Part shown: piece after piece, positions 20,397 through 27,666 of the stretch
How positions within the stretch are numbered: position 1 is the stretch's first letter
How the letters are laid out: the number at the start of each line of letters is the position of its first letter
Assembly: GCF_013927005.1 (NCBI RefSeq)
Contig: NZ_CP055930.1
Span: forward strand, 3,844,001 to 3,908,000
DNA: 64,000 nt
Reading direction: 5' to 3'
Source: Enterobacter sp. RHBSTW-00175
GTDB taxonomy: Bacteria; Pseudomonadota; Gammaproteobacteria; Enterobacterales; Enterobacteriaceae
Notes under the pieces: generated by a model
Database searches by the model: none
What the model was told of the DNA's origin: nothing
Seen by the model: only the letters and a program-made list of their open reading frames with translations
Position numbers and translations under genes: made by a program

Positions 20397-22006
20397 CGAT
20401 CACGCCGAATTTTGCACAGGAACGAGCGCTAAACATGTTGCGCCGTGACTGGAAGGATACGGAAACCTTCATGGTGTACTCGCCGACGGGCAGCGGTAAA
20501 ACAGGACTGGCCGCCTTCATCGTTGCGGGGTTCGTCAGCCGCGGTATGAGGGTAATGTTTTGCGCGCCTTACCAGATCCTCATTACCCAAACAGCAAACC
20601 GTTTTGTGGAGTATGGGTTGCCGGGTGATGAAATCGGCTATGTCTGGGCGGATCACCCAAACTACGATCCTACCCTCAAAATACAAATCGCCAGCGCCGA
20701 TACACTTATTCGTCGCGTGTTCCCTGACAATATCGATCTGCTGATTATCGACGAAGCGCACCTGCGCAAAAAACGCATCCTGCAGGATATCGAACGCCTG
20801 CGTGAAAAAGGCGTGAAAGTGATCGGCCTGTCGGGTACACCGTTTTCCCCGTTCCTGGGCAAATACTATGACCGACTGATTAAGCCAACCACCATCGGCG
20901 AGCTGATCCAGCGCGGCGACCTGAGCAAATACGAATTTTACGCGCCCACAAAGCCGGATCTGAAAGGTGTTAAAACCTCTCCGTCGCTGCAGTACGGTAC
21001 CGACTACAACGAGGCGCAGCTGGCGGAGGTCATGTGCGGTTCCACGCTGGTGGGCGATATCGTCCAAAACTGGCTTGAGAACGGCCGGGACCTGCCGACA
21101 ATCGCGTTCTGCGTCAACGTAGACCACGCTAATTTTCTGACTATTCAGTTTAACCAGGCTGGCGTAAATGCAGAGGTTATGACTGCAGAAACGCCTGCGG
21201 AAGAACGCCAAACCATCATTCACCGCTTCGAAACTGGCGCCACAAAAATCATCGTCAGTGTGGGCGTGCTGGTTGCCGGGTTCGACAGCGATGTTCGCTG
21301 CATCATCTACGCCAGGCCAACAAAGAGCGAAATTCGCTGGCTGCAGGCGCTCGGGCGTGGCTTGCGCACCGCACCGGGTAAAGAGTCCTGCCTCATCTTC
21401 GATCACAGCGGCACCGTGCACCGCCTGGGTTATCCGGACTCTATCGAATATGACGATCTTCCGGGTAAATCAGACGGGATGGAGGAGGGCGCGCGCCGCG
21501 CAGCTGAGGAACGAGCAGAAAAGCTGCCTCACGAATGCTCACAATGCCACTTCATGAAGCCTGCTGGCGTCTATGTCTGCCCTAAATGTGGCCACAAGCC
21601 GCTGGCCGGTGAGGACATTGATACCGACACCGGGCGAAAACTCAAAAAACTTGGGGGCGAGCAGCGCCAGCCGACGAAGGAAGAGAAACAAGCCTGGTGG
21701 AGTCAGATCAAATTCTATCAACGCCAGCGCGTATCGCTGGGGAAAAAGCCTGTCAGCGATGCCTGGTGTTCTCACACCTTCCGCGAACGTTTTGGCGTAT
21801 GGCCGAAAGGCCTAAGCGATTACCCGATGGACATCACGCCGACAGTTTCAAACTTCATTAAGCACAAGTTGATCGCCTTCGCTAAGCAACGCGAAAAAGA
21901 GCAGCGCCTGCAAAAGCAGGCAGAAGAGCAGCCGAACCCGGCAAGAGTTCAGCAGGCGCTTAACCGCGTCAGTGAGATCAGACAGCAGTTAGGAAAACGA
22001 GCATGA
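20387..22006 (+). CDS. Phage SF2 DEAD/DEAH-box helicase
   Basis: A 539-residue superfamily 2 ATPase, probably the phage replicative or origin-opening helicase. Motif I is SPTGSGKTG (about residues 31-39), motif II IIDEAH, motif III LSGTPF, and motif VI QALGRGLRTA. A four-cysteine zinc ribbon (CSQC...CPKC) follows at about residues 384-404, then a basic C-terminal tail. The end overlaps the primase-like gene by 4 bases, so the two form a replication module. Similar pairs occur in Enterobacter and Klebsiella prophages instead of lambda O/P. Confidence 0.9.
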   Translation: MELTITPNFAQERALNMLRRDWKDTETFMVYSPTGSGKTGLAAFIVAGFVSRGMRVMFCAPYQILITQTANRFVEYGLPGDEIGYVWADHPNYDPTLKIQIASADTLIRRVFPDNIDLLIIDEAHLRKKRILQDIERLREKGVKVIGLSGTPFSPFLGKYYDRLIKPTTIGELIQRGDLSKYEFYAPTKPDLKGVKTSPSLQYGTDYNEAQLAEVMCGSTLVGDIVQNWLENGRDLPTIAFCVNVDHANFLTIQFNQAGVNAEVMTAETPAEERQTIIHRFETGATKIIVSVGVLVAGFDSDVRCIIYARPTKSEIRWLQALGRGLRTAPGKESCLIFDHSGTVHRLGYPDSIEYDDLPGKSDGMEEGARRAAEERAEKLPHECSQCHFMKPAGVYVCPKCGHKPLAGEDIDTDTGRKLKKLGGEQRQPTKEEKQAWWSQIKFYQRQRVSLGKKPVSDAWCSHTFRERFGVWPKGLSDYPMDITPTVSNFIKHKLIAFAKQREKEQRLQKQAEEQPNPARVQQALNRVSEIRQQLGKRA

Positions 22007-22974
22007 AAACGGTAGAAGCAGCAAAAGGCCAGTGGGCCATGATTTTTGAGCATTACGGACTGCCGCCGATCACCGGTAAACACCATTTTAGAGGGAAATG
22101 CCCGCTGTGTGATTCGGTTGGCAAATTCCGCATCGACGACCGCGACGGCGCAGGAACATGGATCTGTACCTGCGGCAGCGGTGACGGGCTTAAGTTGGTT
22201 ACCGAAACCCAGGGCAAACCATTCAACGAGGTTTGCCGGGAAATCGATGCACTGATCGGCAATACGTTCAGACGTGACAAGGTTCCCGAGACTAGCGACG
22301 CGTCTAAGCTGCGGAAAAAGGTACTTAACAACTTTGCAAAAATGTCTCCTCTGCGTGGTACATCCGGCGCTGAATATCTGAACTCACGCGGTATTTATCA
22401 GCTTCCAACTGAGGCCGTGCGACTCAACCCTAAGCAAAGGCATAACGGGCGGGTGTACCAGTCTATTTATTCACTGGCAACAGACGATAAAGGGGAGCTT
22501 TGCTACCTCCATCAGACGTTATTGGATGGTGCAAAGAAGGCTGACATCGGGGCCAGCGCCAAGCGGCAGAAATTGCTGCAGGAAGATAACTATCTTGATC
22601 ACGCTCGTTCGGTCGCTATCCGTATGTTCCCGGTCGCCAGCACACTTGGCATCGCAGAAGGAATCGAAACCGCCTTGTCTGCACATCAAATTTATAAGGT
22701 GAACACCTGGGCAACTATGACCGCCAATTTTATGAAGAAATTCCGGGTCCCGGCAGGCGTTAAGCATCTGATTATTTTTGCTGACCGCGACGAGACAAGC
22801 GCTACGGGTTTAGCTGCTGCCTGCGAATGCGCTCACGCAAATCTGGTGGCTAAAAATGACCTGCAGCGCGTGAGCGTGTACTGGCCGGATCACGATGATT
22901 TCAACAATATGCTCATGAACGGCGATCAGGTTCGTGAGCTGGTTTTCTATAAAAAACAGCAGGTGGCCGCATGA
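22003..22974 (+). CDS. Phage primase-like zinc/Toprim protein
   Basis: A 323-residue protein with an N-terminal zinc-binding domain (CPLC...WICTCGSGDG, about residues 27-52), as in P4 alpha-type primases. The C-terminal Toprim region has IAEGIETALSA (acidic motif) and IIFADRDET (DxD-type motif). It probably makes primers for phage replication together with the helicase upstream, whose stop overlaps its start (ATGA). Confidence 0.88.
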   Translation: MKTVEAAKGQWAMIFEHYGLPPITGKHHFRGKCPLCDSVGKFRIDDRDGAGTWICTCGSGDGLKLVTETQGKPFNEVCREIDALIGNTFRRDKVPETSDASKLRKKVLNNFAKMSPLRGTSGAEYLNSRGIYQLPTEAVRLNPKQRHNGRVYQSIYSLATDDKGELCYLHQTLLDGAKKADIGASAKRQKLLQEDNYLDHARSVAIRMFPVASTLGIAEGIETALSAHQIYKVNTWATMTANFMKKFRVPAGVKHLIIFADRDETSATGLAAACECAHANLVAKNDLQRVSVYWPDHDDFNNMLMNGDQVRELVFYKKQQVAA

Positions 22975-23753
22975 AACTGGAAGCATCACTCAAACATTTT
23001 AGTCCTCAGGGAATGCACATCAGCGATGACGTGAAAGGAACCTCTCCGGATCGTCTCACCGGCACTGATGTTATGGCGGCGATTGGTACCACCAGCAGCC
23101 GCGCGCGATTCGGCCTGGCTGCTTTCTTCGGCAAGGCTGGCATTAGCAAAACAGATGAACAGCTCGCAGTTCAGGCTCTGGCTCGTTACGCGATGGAAAC
23201 GGCACCAAAGAATGTTCGCAAAGCAGCTGGTGGCCATTTCGGATGGTGTATGCAGATGCTGGCGCAATTTGCCTTTGCTGATTACTCCCGTTCTGCAGCC
23301 ACCAGCGTGACGTGTCACAGTTGCAGTGGTACCGGGTTTATCTCCGGGAATGAGGATGTGGTTAAACATCCTGGTATTTTCGACGCCGACGGTGCTGAAG
23401 TGGTTGCCCCGAAGATTAAAAATGAGCTGGTGAAAAGGGTTTGCGGAACGTGCGGAGGAAAGAAAGTGATCCTTGCCCGGTGCAGGTGTGGCGGTAAAGG
23501 CGAAGTGTTGGACCGCAAAGCCACTAAAGAACGCGGCGCACCGGTTTTCAAGACGTGTGAGCGTTGCTCTGGTAATGGCTTCTCTGCTATCTCCTCGGCT
23601 ACCGTGCACCGGGCCATTCTGAAGCGTCTTCCGGAGCTTCATCAGTTATCATGGTCACGCAACTGGAAACCCTTCTATGAAATGCTGGTGGACACTCTGC
23701 GTCATGGGGAGCGTCAAGCGGCTGTGGAATTCGAGAAGGCAACAACTTATTGA
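22971..23753 (+). CDS. Q: Late antiterminator Q (zinc-finger type)
   Basis: A 260-residue protein with DnaJ-like cysteine repeats (CHSCSGTGF, CGTCGGKK, CRCGGKGE, CERCSGNGF), as in the phage 82 type of lambdoid Q antiterminators. Q binds the late promoter region and modifies RNA polymerase so that it reads through the terminator just downstream. Its start overlaps the primase stop by 4 bases, and a canonical promoter/terminator pair follows within 110 bases, which strongly supports the role. Confidence 0.88.
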   Translation: MKLEASLKHFSPQGMHISDDVKGTSPDRLTGTDVMAAIGTTSSRARFGLAAFFGKAGISKTDEQLAVQALARYAMETAPKNVRKAAGGHFGWCMQMLAQFAFADYSRSAATSVTCHSCSGTGFISGNEDVVKHPGIFDADGAEVVAPKIKNELVKRVCGTCGGKKVILARCRCGGKGEVLDRKATKERGAPVFKTCERCSGNGFSAISSATVHRAILKRLPELHQLSWSRNWKPFYEMLVDTLRHGERQAAVEFEKATTY

Positions 23754-23794
23754 TGTGATCGGAGCAAATAGCGACATTTTTTTGCACGTTAGTG

Positions 23795-23824
23795 TTGACT
23801 TTGCATAAAACTGTCCTGTATGCT
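23795..23824 (+). promoter_or_regulatory. Late promoter pR'
   Basis: TTGACT (23795-23800) and TATGCT (23819-23824) with an 18-base spacer, 42 bases after the Q gene and just before an intrinsic terminator. This is the expected layout for a Q-controlled lambdoid late promoter. Confidence 0.75.
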
Positions 23825-23857
23825 TTACATCGTGGGATATTACGCCTACACGACATC

Positions 23858-23884
23858 AAACCCGCCTCTGCGCGGGTTTTTTTA
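23858..23884 (+). terminator. Late terminator tR' overcome by Q
   Basis: AAACCCGC/GCGGGTTT stem with a six-base loop and a T-run (TTTTTT). It sits about 30 bases after the predicted start of late transcription. Confidence 0.85.
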
Positions 23885-23903
23885 TTGCAACCTCCTTCAT
23901 TAA

Positions 23904-23949
23904 GGTAAGCATAAATGTTTACATGGTAAGCATAAATGTTTACTATAAT
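23904..23949 (+). promoter_or_regulatory. hicAB promoter with two HicB operators
   Basis: The 19-base sequence GGTAAGCATAAATGTTTAC occurs twice (23904-23922 and 23925-23943), with starts 21 bases apart. Each copy is an imperfect palindrome (GTAAgCAT/ATGtTTAC). TATAAT follows at once (23944-23949). Two spaced operators over the promoter match how the DNA-binding antitoxin HicB autoregulates hicAB in E. coli. Confidence 0.75.
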
Positions 23950-23975
23950 CCCATGTTCAACAGAATGGAGGAGTG

Positions 23976-24152
23976 GTGAAGCAAAACGAGTTCAGGCGGT
24001 GGCTTGAATCTCAGGGAGTCGAAGTTTCAAACGGTACTAACCACCTGAAACTGAGATACAACGGGAAGCGAAGCGTAATGCCAAGACATCCCGGCGATGA
24101 GATAAAAGAACCACTGAGAAAGGCGATACTTAAACAGTTAGGCCTCAAATAA
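23976..24152 (+). CDS. hicA: HicA mRNA-interferase toxin
   Basis: A 58-residue toxin of the type II HicAB pair: VKQNEFRRWLESQGVEV... with the catalytic histidine in SNGTNHLKLRY and the basic RHPGDEIKEPLRKAI segment. It is nearly identical in layout to E. coli K-12 HicA. The GTG start follows GGAGGAG. HicA cleaves mRNA and stalls growth until neutralised by HicB. It sits between the late terminator and the lysis genes, so it is a lysogenic accessory gene rather than part of the late operon. Confidence 0.92.
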   Translation: MKQNEFRRWLESQGVEVSNGTNHLKLRYNGKRSVMPRHPGDEIKEPLRKAILKQLGLK

Positions 24153-24154
24153 TA

Positions 24155-24174
24155 AACCAGCCCTTCGGGGCTGG
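24155..24174 (+). other. Stable hairpin between hicA and hicB
   Basis: ACCAGCCC-TTCG-GGGCTGGT is an 8-bp stem with a very stable TTCG loop, and no T-run follows. It may attenuate or stabilise the mRNA between the two genes rather than terminate it fully. Confidence 0.6.
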
Positions 24175-24201
24175 TTACTCGGAAAGCTTCATCAGTACGA
24201 T

Positions 24202-24609
24202 ATGCGATATCCAGTAACTTTAACGCCCGACAGTGGCGGATATGTAGTTTCATTCCCGGACGTTCCCGAGGCGTTAACTCAGGGCGATACGCGGGAAGAG
24301 GCGCTGGCAAACGCACTGGATGCGCTCGTTACAGCATTCGAGTTTTACTTCGAAGATAATGAGCGTGTTCCTGAGCCGGGAGGTGTGACCGGTGATTTTG
24401 TCGAGGTTCCGGCAAGCGTGGCCGCAAAGGTCATTCTGCTCAACGCCTATATCGGATCCGGCTTAACTCAGGTTGAGCTGGCTAGCCGCATGGGAATCAA
24501 AAAGCAGGAAATGACCAGGGTGTTTGACCTGAAGCACTCGACGAAAATTGACACGATACAGAAAGCCCTTGCAGCTTTAGGCAGGCGGCTTGAATTATCG
24601 GTAAGCTGA
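24202..24609 (+). CDS. hicB: HicB antitoxin and repressor
   Basis: A 135-residue protein. The N-terminal partly degraded RNase H-like domain (MRYPVTLTPDSGGYVVSFPDVPEALTQGDTREEAL) binds HicA. The C-terminal XRE helix-turn-helix (GLTQVELASRMGIKKQEMTRVFDLKHSTKIDTIQKAL) should bind the paired operators upstream of hicA. It matches E. coli K-12 HicB in length and motif order, and lies 49 bases after hicA. Confidence 0.92.
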   Translation: MRYPVTLTPDSGGYVVSFPDVPEALTQGDTREEALANALDALVTAFEFYFEDNERVPEPGGVTGDFVEVPASVAAKVILLNAYIGSGLTQVELASRMGIKKQEMTRVFDLKHSTKIDTIQKALAALGRRLELSVS

Positions 24610-24611
24610 AA

Positions 24612-24642
24612 ACAAGCCCTTGCAGCGATGCAGGGGCTTTTT
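24612..24642 (+). terminator. Terminator after hicB
   Basis: AAGCCC-TTGCA...TGCA-GGGGCTTTTT forms a stem directly after the hicB stop and ends in a T-run. Confidence 0.75.
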
Positions 24643-24721
24643 AATTTGCGGTACGCCGCACACAGAACCCACTGCCTGGGACCCTTAGGCCATCGAGCCG
24701 ACATTGCCTTACCCCCATATT

Positions 24722-24747
24722 GCCCGCCTGTCGCGGGCTTTTTTATT
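24722..24747 (+). terminator. Second terminator ahead of the lysis genes
   Basis: GCCCGC-CTGTC-GCGGGC followed by TTTTTTATTT. Together with tR' and the hicB terminator it shields the lysis genes from host transcription unless Q-modified polymerase arrives. Confidence 0.8.
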
Positions 24748-24827
24748 TCAGGCCCCGGGAACCATCCTCGACATGCCTTCTTGTTAAATCGTCACGAGGG
24801 CCTGAACTAACTACACACGGAATAACT

Positions 24828-25229
24828 ATGTCTGAGACCTTCACTATCGTAGGCGTTGGTCTTACATCGTCATCAGTCGGTGTAACCTTTGCCACGCTGT
24901 TTCCGGAGGCGACTCCAGCAGTGATGCTTGGATCGCTTGCCGGAACGGCGCTATACGTTCTGACCTCAGATCCCCATCAACTCTGGAAGCAGGCTATCTT
25001 TGCGCTGATATCGTTTATCAGTGGCGTGTTCTTCTCCGTGCCCATGGCGAAAATCATGGCCGGCATAATCAACACGCCGTTAAGCCTGATGAAGCCACCG
25101 GCCAGCATTGAGGTATCGCCAGCTGTCGGTGCAATTGTCACTGCTTCCATTTCCGTTGCAGTCCTGCTACGCATTCTCCGCAAATCAAAAAGCGGGAAGA
25201 TGCCGGGGCTGGGGGAGGAAGATAAATGA
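24828..25229 (+). CDS. Putative phage holin
   Basis: The ATG at 24828 gives a 133-residue membrane protein (MSETFTIVGVGLTSSSVGVTF...). Hydrophobic segments lie at about residues 5-25, 28-48, 53-80 and 98-120, followed by a basic tail (RILRKSKSGK). It starts the lysis cassette and overlaps the next holin-like gene by 4 bases. It probably forms membrane lesions that trigger lysis. Confidence 0.8.
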   Translation: MSETFTIVGVGLTSSSVGVTFATLFPEATPAVMLGSLAGTALYVLTSDPHQLWKQAIFALISFISGVFFSVPMAKIMAGIINTPLSLMKPPASIEVSPAVGAIVTASISVAVLLRILRKSKSGKMPGLGEEDK

Positions 25230-25501
25230 CATGGCAGCTTCTTCTGATGGATGCAAACGCCATAGTTTGCCTGTTAATCATGGTCAGGCTGATGTTTTTC
25301 CGGAAAGAGGGAAAGCGTCATCGCCTGAGTGTCGCGGTACTGGCCTATCTGGTCATCCTTGCCGCCGGATTCAACGCCTTCAACATTCTGCTCGGCCACT
25401 ACGTTCAGGTTAACCTTGGCGATCTTCTGCTTAACTCCGTCATCTGCATGGCGGTGTGGCTGGCTCGCGGGAACCTGGCGAAGGTCGTTATAACGGAGTA
25501 G
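25226..25501 (+). CDS. Second holin-like membrane protein (phage_holin_3_7/DUF754 type)
   Basis: A 91-residue protein with three hydrophobic segments (residues 3-24, 34-58, 62-80), a short charged loop KEGKRHRL and an acidic end. Pairs of small membrane proteins before the endolysin are usual in Enterobacter and Klebsiella prophages; this one may be the holin partner or antiholin. It ends 3 bases before the endolysin ATG. Confidence 0.78.
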   Translation: MTWQLLLMDANAIVCLLIMVRLMFFRKEGKRHRLSVAVLAYLVILAAGFNAFNILLGHYVQVNLGDLLLNSVICMAVWLARGNLAKVVITE

Positions 25502-25504
25502 TCC

Positions 25505-25945
25505 ATGCAAACCAGCGAAAAGGGCATTGCCCTGATCAAAGAATTCGAAGGCTGCAAGCTCACCGCCTACCAGGACAGCGTCGGTGTGTGGACGATCGGA
25601 TATGGCTGGACTCAGCCTGTCGACGGCATTCCAGTCCGCGCCGGGATGACAATTAAGCAAGAGACAGCAGAACGCCTGCTGAAAACTGGCCTTGTCAGTT
25701 ACGAAAGCGACGTGTCTCGTCTGGTTAAAGTGGGGCTGACACAGGGTCAGTTCGATGCGCTGGTGGCATTCACGTATAACCTCGGCGCCCGGGCGCTGTC
25801 CACTTCGACGCTGCTGCGCAAACTCAACTCCGGTGATTACGCTGGCGCTGCTGACGAGTTCCTGCGCTGGAATAAAGCTGGTGGCAAAGTCCTGAATGGG
25901 CTGACGCGGCGGCGTGAGGCAGAGCGTGCTCTGTTCCTGTCGTGA
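25505..25945 (+). CDS. Endolysin (lysozyme, glycoside hydrolase family 24)
   Basis: A 146-residue muramidase. The catalytic triad region of T4/P22-type lysozymes is visible: Glu in KEFEGCKLTAYQD, then GVWTIGYGWT, and FTYNLGARALSTSTLLRKLN further on. There is no obvious signal-anchor segment, so export probably depends on the holin. It overlaps the spanin gene by 4 bases. Confidence 0.95.
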   Translation: MQTSEKGIALIKEFEGCKLTAYQDSVGVWTIGYGWTQPVDGIPVRAGMTIKQETAERLLKTGLVSYESDVSRLVKVGLTQGQFDALVAFTYNLGARALSTSTLLRKLNSGDYAGAADEFLRWNKAGGKVLNGLTRRREAERALFLS

Positions 25946-26487
25946 TTACCCTTGCTGATATCAAAGCTGCATGGCGCTCAATAGCGCTGGCGGTTGTGAT
26001 TGTCGTCGTTGCCGTGCTGTGTGTCCTGCTGGCAAATAGCCGAACCGATGTAGCTACGTTGAAGAGTGATAATGACGTTCTGCGAAATGATAACACTTTG
26101 CAGGGGACGGTTATCGCAACACAGGCTCTTAACTTTAACCGTTTTAACCAGGTAGCCGAAAACGCCAGCCGCAACAATTCACTGATTGATGCCAGCACCG
26201 ATAACACCGTTATCGAATACCGGGAGATTCTCCGCCGTGAAAAAACCTGTGATCTGCCTGTTCCTGCTGATGTTGCTGGTGGGTTGCTCGAATACGCGCA
26301 CCGTTTACGTGCCAGCGCAATGTACCCCGATACCGGCAACACTGACACAGCCAATGATAGTGCCACTTCCCCCGGCTCAATAACCTACTGTCAGGCTGTT
26401 CTCTGGATTAAGCCGCTGCTGGCCGTGATTGAAAAGGGCAACAATAACCTGGCTGGCATACGGCAGATTGAAAAAGAGCGCCAGTGA
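25942..26487 (+). CDS. Rz-type inner-membrane spanin
   Basis: A 181-residue protein with one N-terminal membrane segment (AIALAVVIVVVAVLCVLLA-like, residues 14-32) and a periplasmic coiled coil (LKSDNDVLRNDNTLQGTV...). It would span the periplasm with Rz1 and fuse inner and outer membranes at the last step of lysis. The GTG start overlaps the endolysin stop, and a complete Rz1 frame is embedded inside it, the usual arrangement. Confidence 0.85.
   Translation: MITLADIKAAWRSIALAVVIVVVAVLCVLLANSRTDVATLKSDNDVLRNDNTLQGTVIATQALNFNRFNQVAENASRNNSLIDASTDNTVIEYREILRREKTCDLPVPADVAGGLLEYAHRLRASAMYPDTGNTDTANDSATSPGSITYCQAVLWIKPLLAVIEKGNNNLAGIRQIEKERQ
26237..26383 (+). CDS. Rz1 outer-membrane lipoprotein spanin (embedded in Rz)
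   Basis: A 48-residue frame starting at GTG 26237 with GGGAG upstream, nested in another frame of Rz. The signal peptide KKPVICLFLLMLLVGC ends in a lipobox (LVGC), and the mature part is rich in proline (PAQCTPIPATLTQPMIVPLPPAQ), both hallmarks of Rz1. Confidence 0.85.
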   Translation: MKKPVICLFLLMLLVGCSNTRTVYVPAQCTPIPATLTQPMIVPLPPAQ

Positions 26488-26597
26488 TCTTTAAAAAAGC
26501 GTGGCAGGCGAACTGCCAGAAGCAGGAGTGACGCATGCTGCTGTGTTCACATTCAATCGCGGGTAAGTTTCCATACCCGCCAAAAAGAGAGAAACCG

Positions 26598-26879
26598 ATG
26601 AGCGAAGCTAAACCTCAGGACGGCACCACCGTTAAAGGCTATCGAACCTTAACGCCTGGTGATATTGAGCGCATGAATCGCCTGAAGGGTGTCAGCCGAC
26701 ACTTCTGTAATTTACTTGATACAGAACGTGAGCATGTCAACGATGAGTTATCTGCTACCGGAAACCACTCAACTGAAGCACACGAAGCTGCCCGCTGTCT
26801 CGCCATTGCGCGCACCAAAATGCAGGAAGCCTGCATGTGGGCCTGTCGCGCTGTAGCGCGTCCAGATGCCGATTGCTAG
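26598..26879 (+). CDS. Acb2/Tad1-type small protein (candidate anti-CBASS/anti-Thoeris sponge)
   Basis: The start at 26598 gives 93 residues (MSEAKPQDGTTVKGYRTLTPGDIERMNRLKG...). The C-terminal helical hairpin AHEAARCLAIARTKMQEACMWACRAVARPD fits the pattern of the Acb2/Tad1 hairpin family. Studied members of that family form hexamers that trap cyclic nucleotide or cyclic ADP-ribose signals of bacterial immunity. The assignment is by motif memory, without a search. It follows the lysis genes, a common place for such accessory genes. Confidence 0.65.
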   Translation: MSEAKPQDGTTVKGYRTLTPGDIERMNRLKGVSRHFCNLLDTEREHVNDELSATGNHSTEAHEAARCLAIARTKMQEACMWACRAVARPDADC

Positions 26880-26897
26880 CCCAAAAAACATATATCG

Positions 26898-26920
26898 AGC
26901 CTCGCAATAGCGGGGCTTTT
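26898..26920 (+). terminator. Likely terminator after the Acb2-like gene
   Basis: AGCCTCGC-AATA-GCGGGGCT (one G-T pair) followed by TTTT. Confidence 0.6.
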
Positions 26921-26938
26921 AACTACTGAGGAATGACC

Positions 26939-27136
26939 ATGACTGTAGTTCTCACCGCCAAACAAATCGAAGACCTGGCTAATTTCGCGAAAGAAGACGG
27001 CCAGCCACAATACACCATCACAACCGCAACAATTCCAGAACTTGAAGCCGATGATGGCGAGGTTATCCCGGAATACACTGGTCTGGTCGCCTATTCAGGT
27101 TCAGAAGAGCATGGAGTCCTTCAACTTGAGGACTAG
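26939..27136 (+). CDS. Small acidic phage protein, unknown function
   Basis: The ATG at 26939 is chosen because GAGG stands 7 bases upstream (an earlier ATG is too close to it). The 65-residue acidic protein (MTVVLTAKQIEDLANFAKEDGQPQYTITTATIPELEADDGEV...) has a beta-rich pattern after a short helix. I recognise no family. Confidence 0.65.
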   Translation: MTVVLTAKQIEDLANFAKEDGQPQYTITTATIPELEADDGEVIPEYTGLVAYSGSEEHGVLQLED

Positions 27137-27175
27137 CCATTACAGCAGGCATTCCCCGAGTGCCTGCGATAATGG
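27137..27175 (+). other. Long imperfect hairpin
   Basis: CCATTA-CA-GCAGGCA, a nine-base loop, then TGCCTGC-GA-TAATGG: 13 pairs with one internal mismatch block. An A-run follows rather than a T-run, so on the plus strand it looks like a structured element rather than a classic terminator. Confidence 0.5.
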
Positions 27176-27239
27176 AAAAAACATTTTTGACATAACCCAT
27201 TTGGTGGGAGGATAGCATTCCACACAAACAGGAGGTTTT

Positions 27240-27506
27240 ATGTTGAAAGGTATTAGTGCTTTAGATAAATGGCTTGCTCGCTCCACATGGCATACAGGGC
27301 ATCCTATCGATATGGGAATATTTTATAGTGCTGTAAAAGAAATTATTTCCCAAAACCCAAATGTCCTACTGCACGAATCCGAGATTGCCGCTTACATCAA
27401 AAGCTCACAGTCCGGGAAACTCGAAGCGAGTGAGCTTGAGCGCTTGGCAAAAGAGTATTCGAAAAAAGCAGAGTTAATTTCTGATTATGTAATTCTCGCT
27501 AAGTAA
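27240..27506 (+). CDS. Small phage accessory protein, unknown function
   Basis: An 88-residue, mostly helical protein (MLKGISALDKWLARSTWHTGHPIDMGIFYSAVKEII...). A very strong ribosome binding site (ACAGGAGGTTTT) and a possible -35 (TTGACA, 27187-27192) precede it, and a terminator follows. It has its own signals and a lower GC content than its neighbours, so it looks like a separately expressed accessory gene (moron). Confidence 0.65.
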   Translation: MLKGISALDKWLARSTWHTGHPIDMGIFYSAVKEIISQNPNVLLHESEIAAYIKSSQSGKLEASELERLAKEYSKKAELISDYVILAK

Positions 27507-27520
27507 TCCGTTTAAAAATT

Positions 27521-27551
27521 AAGTAGCCACTGGCATCCGCTGGTGGCTTTT
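27521..27551 (+). terminator. Terminator after the small accessory gene
   Basis: AGCCAC-TGGCATCCGCTG-GTGGCT followed by TTTTTTAT. Confidence 0.75.
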
Positions 27552-27593
27552 TTATGCGCATCGCACGCGCACATCTAAGAAAGTCTTTCAGCT

Positions 27594-27647
27594 GTGAGCC
27601 TGGGCAAACCGTTAACTTTCGGCGGCTTTGCCGTGCGACAGGCTCAC
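27594..27647 (+). other. Structured 5' leader hairpin
   Basis: A 9-bp outer stem GTGAGCCTG/CAGGCTCAC encloses a second stem GGCAAA/TTTGCC and a short inner CCG/CGG, with a six-base bulge on the right side. It ends 20 bases before the ATG of the next gene and just before its ribosome binding site (AAAAGGAAAT). It looks like a conserved phage leader element that could control translation. Confidence 0.6.
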
Positions 27648-27666
27648 GTCTAAAAGGAAATAAATC

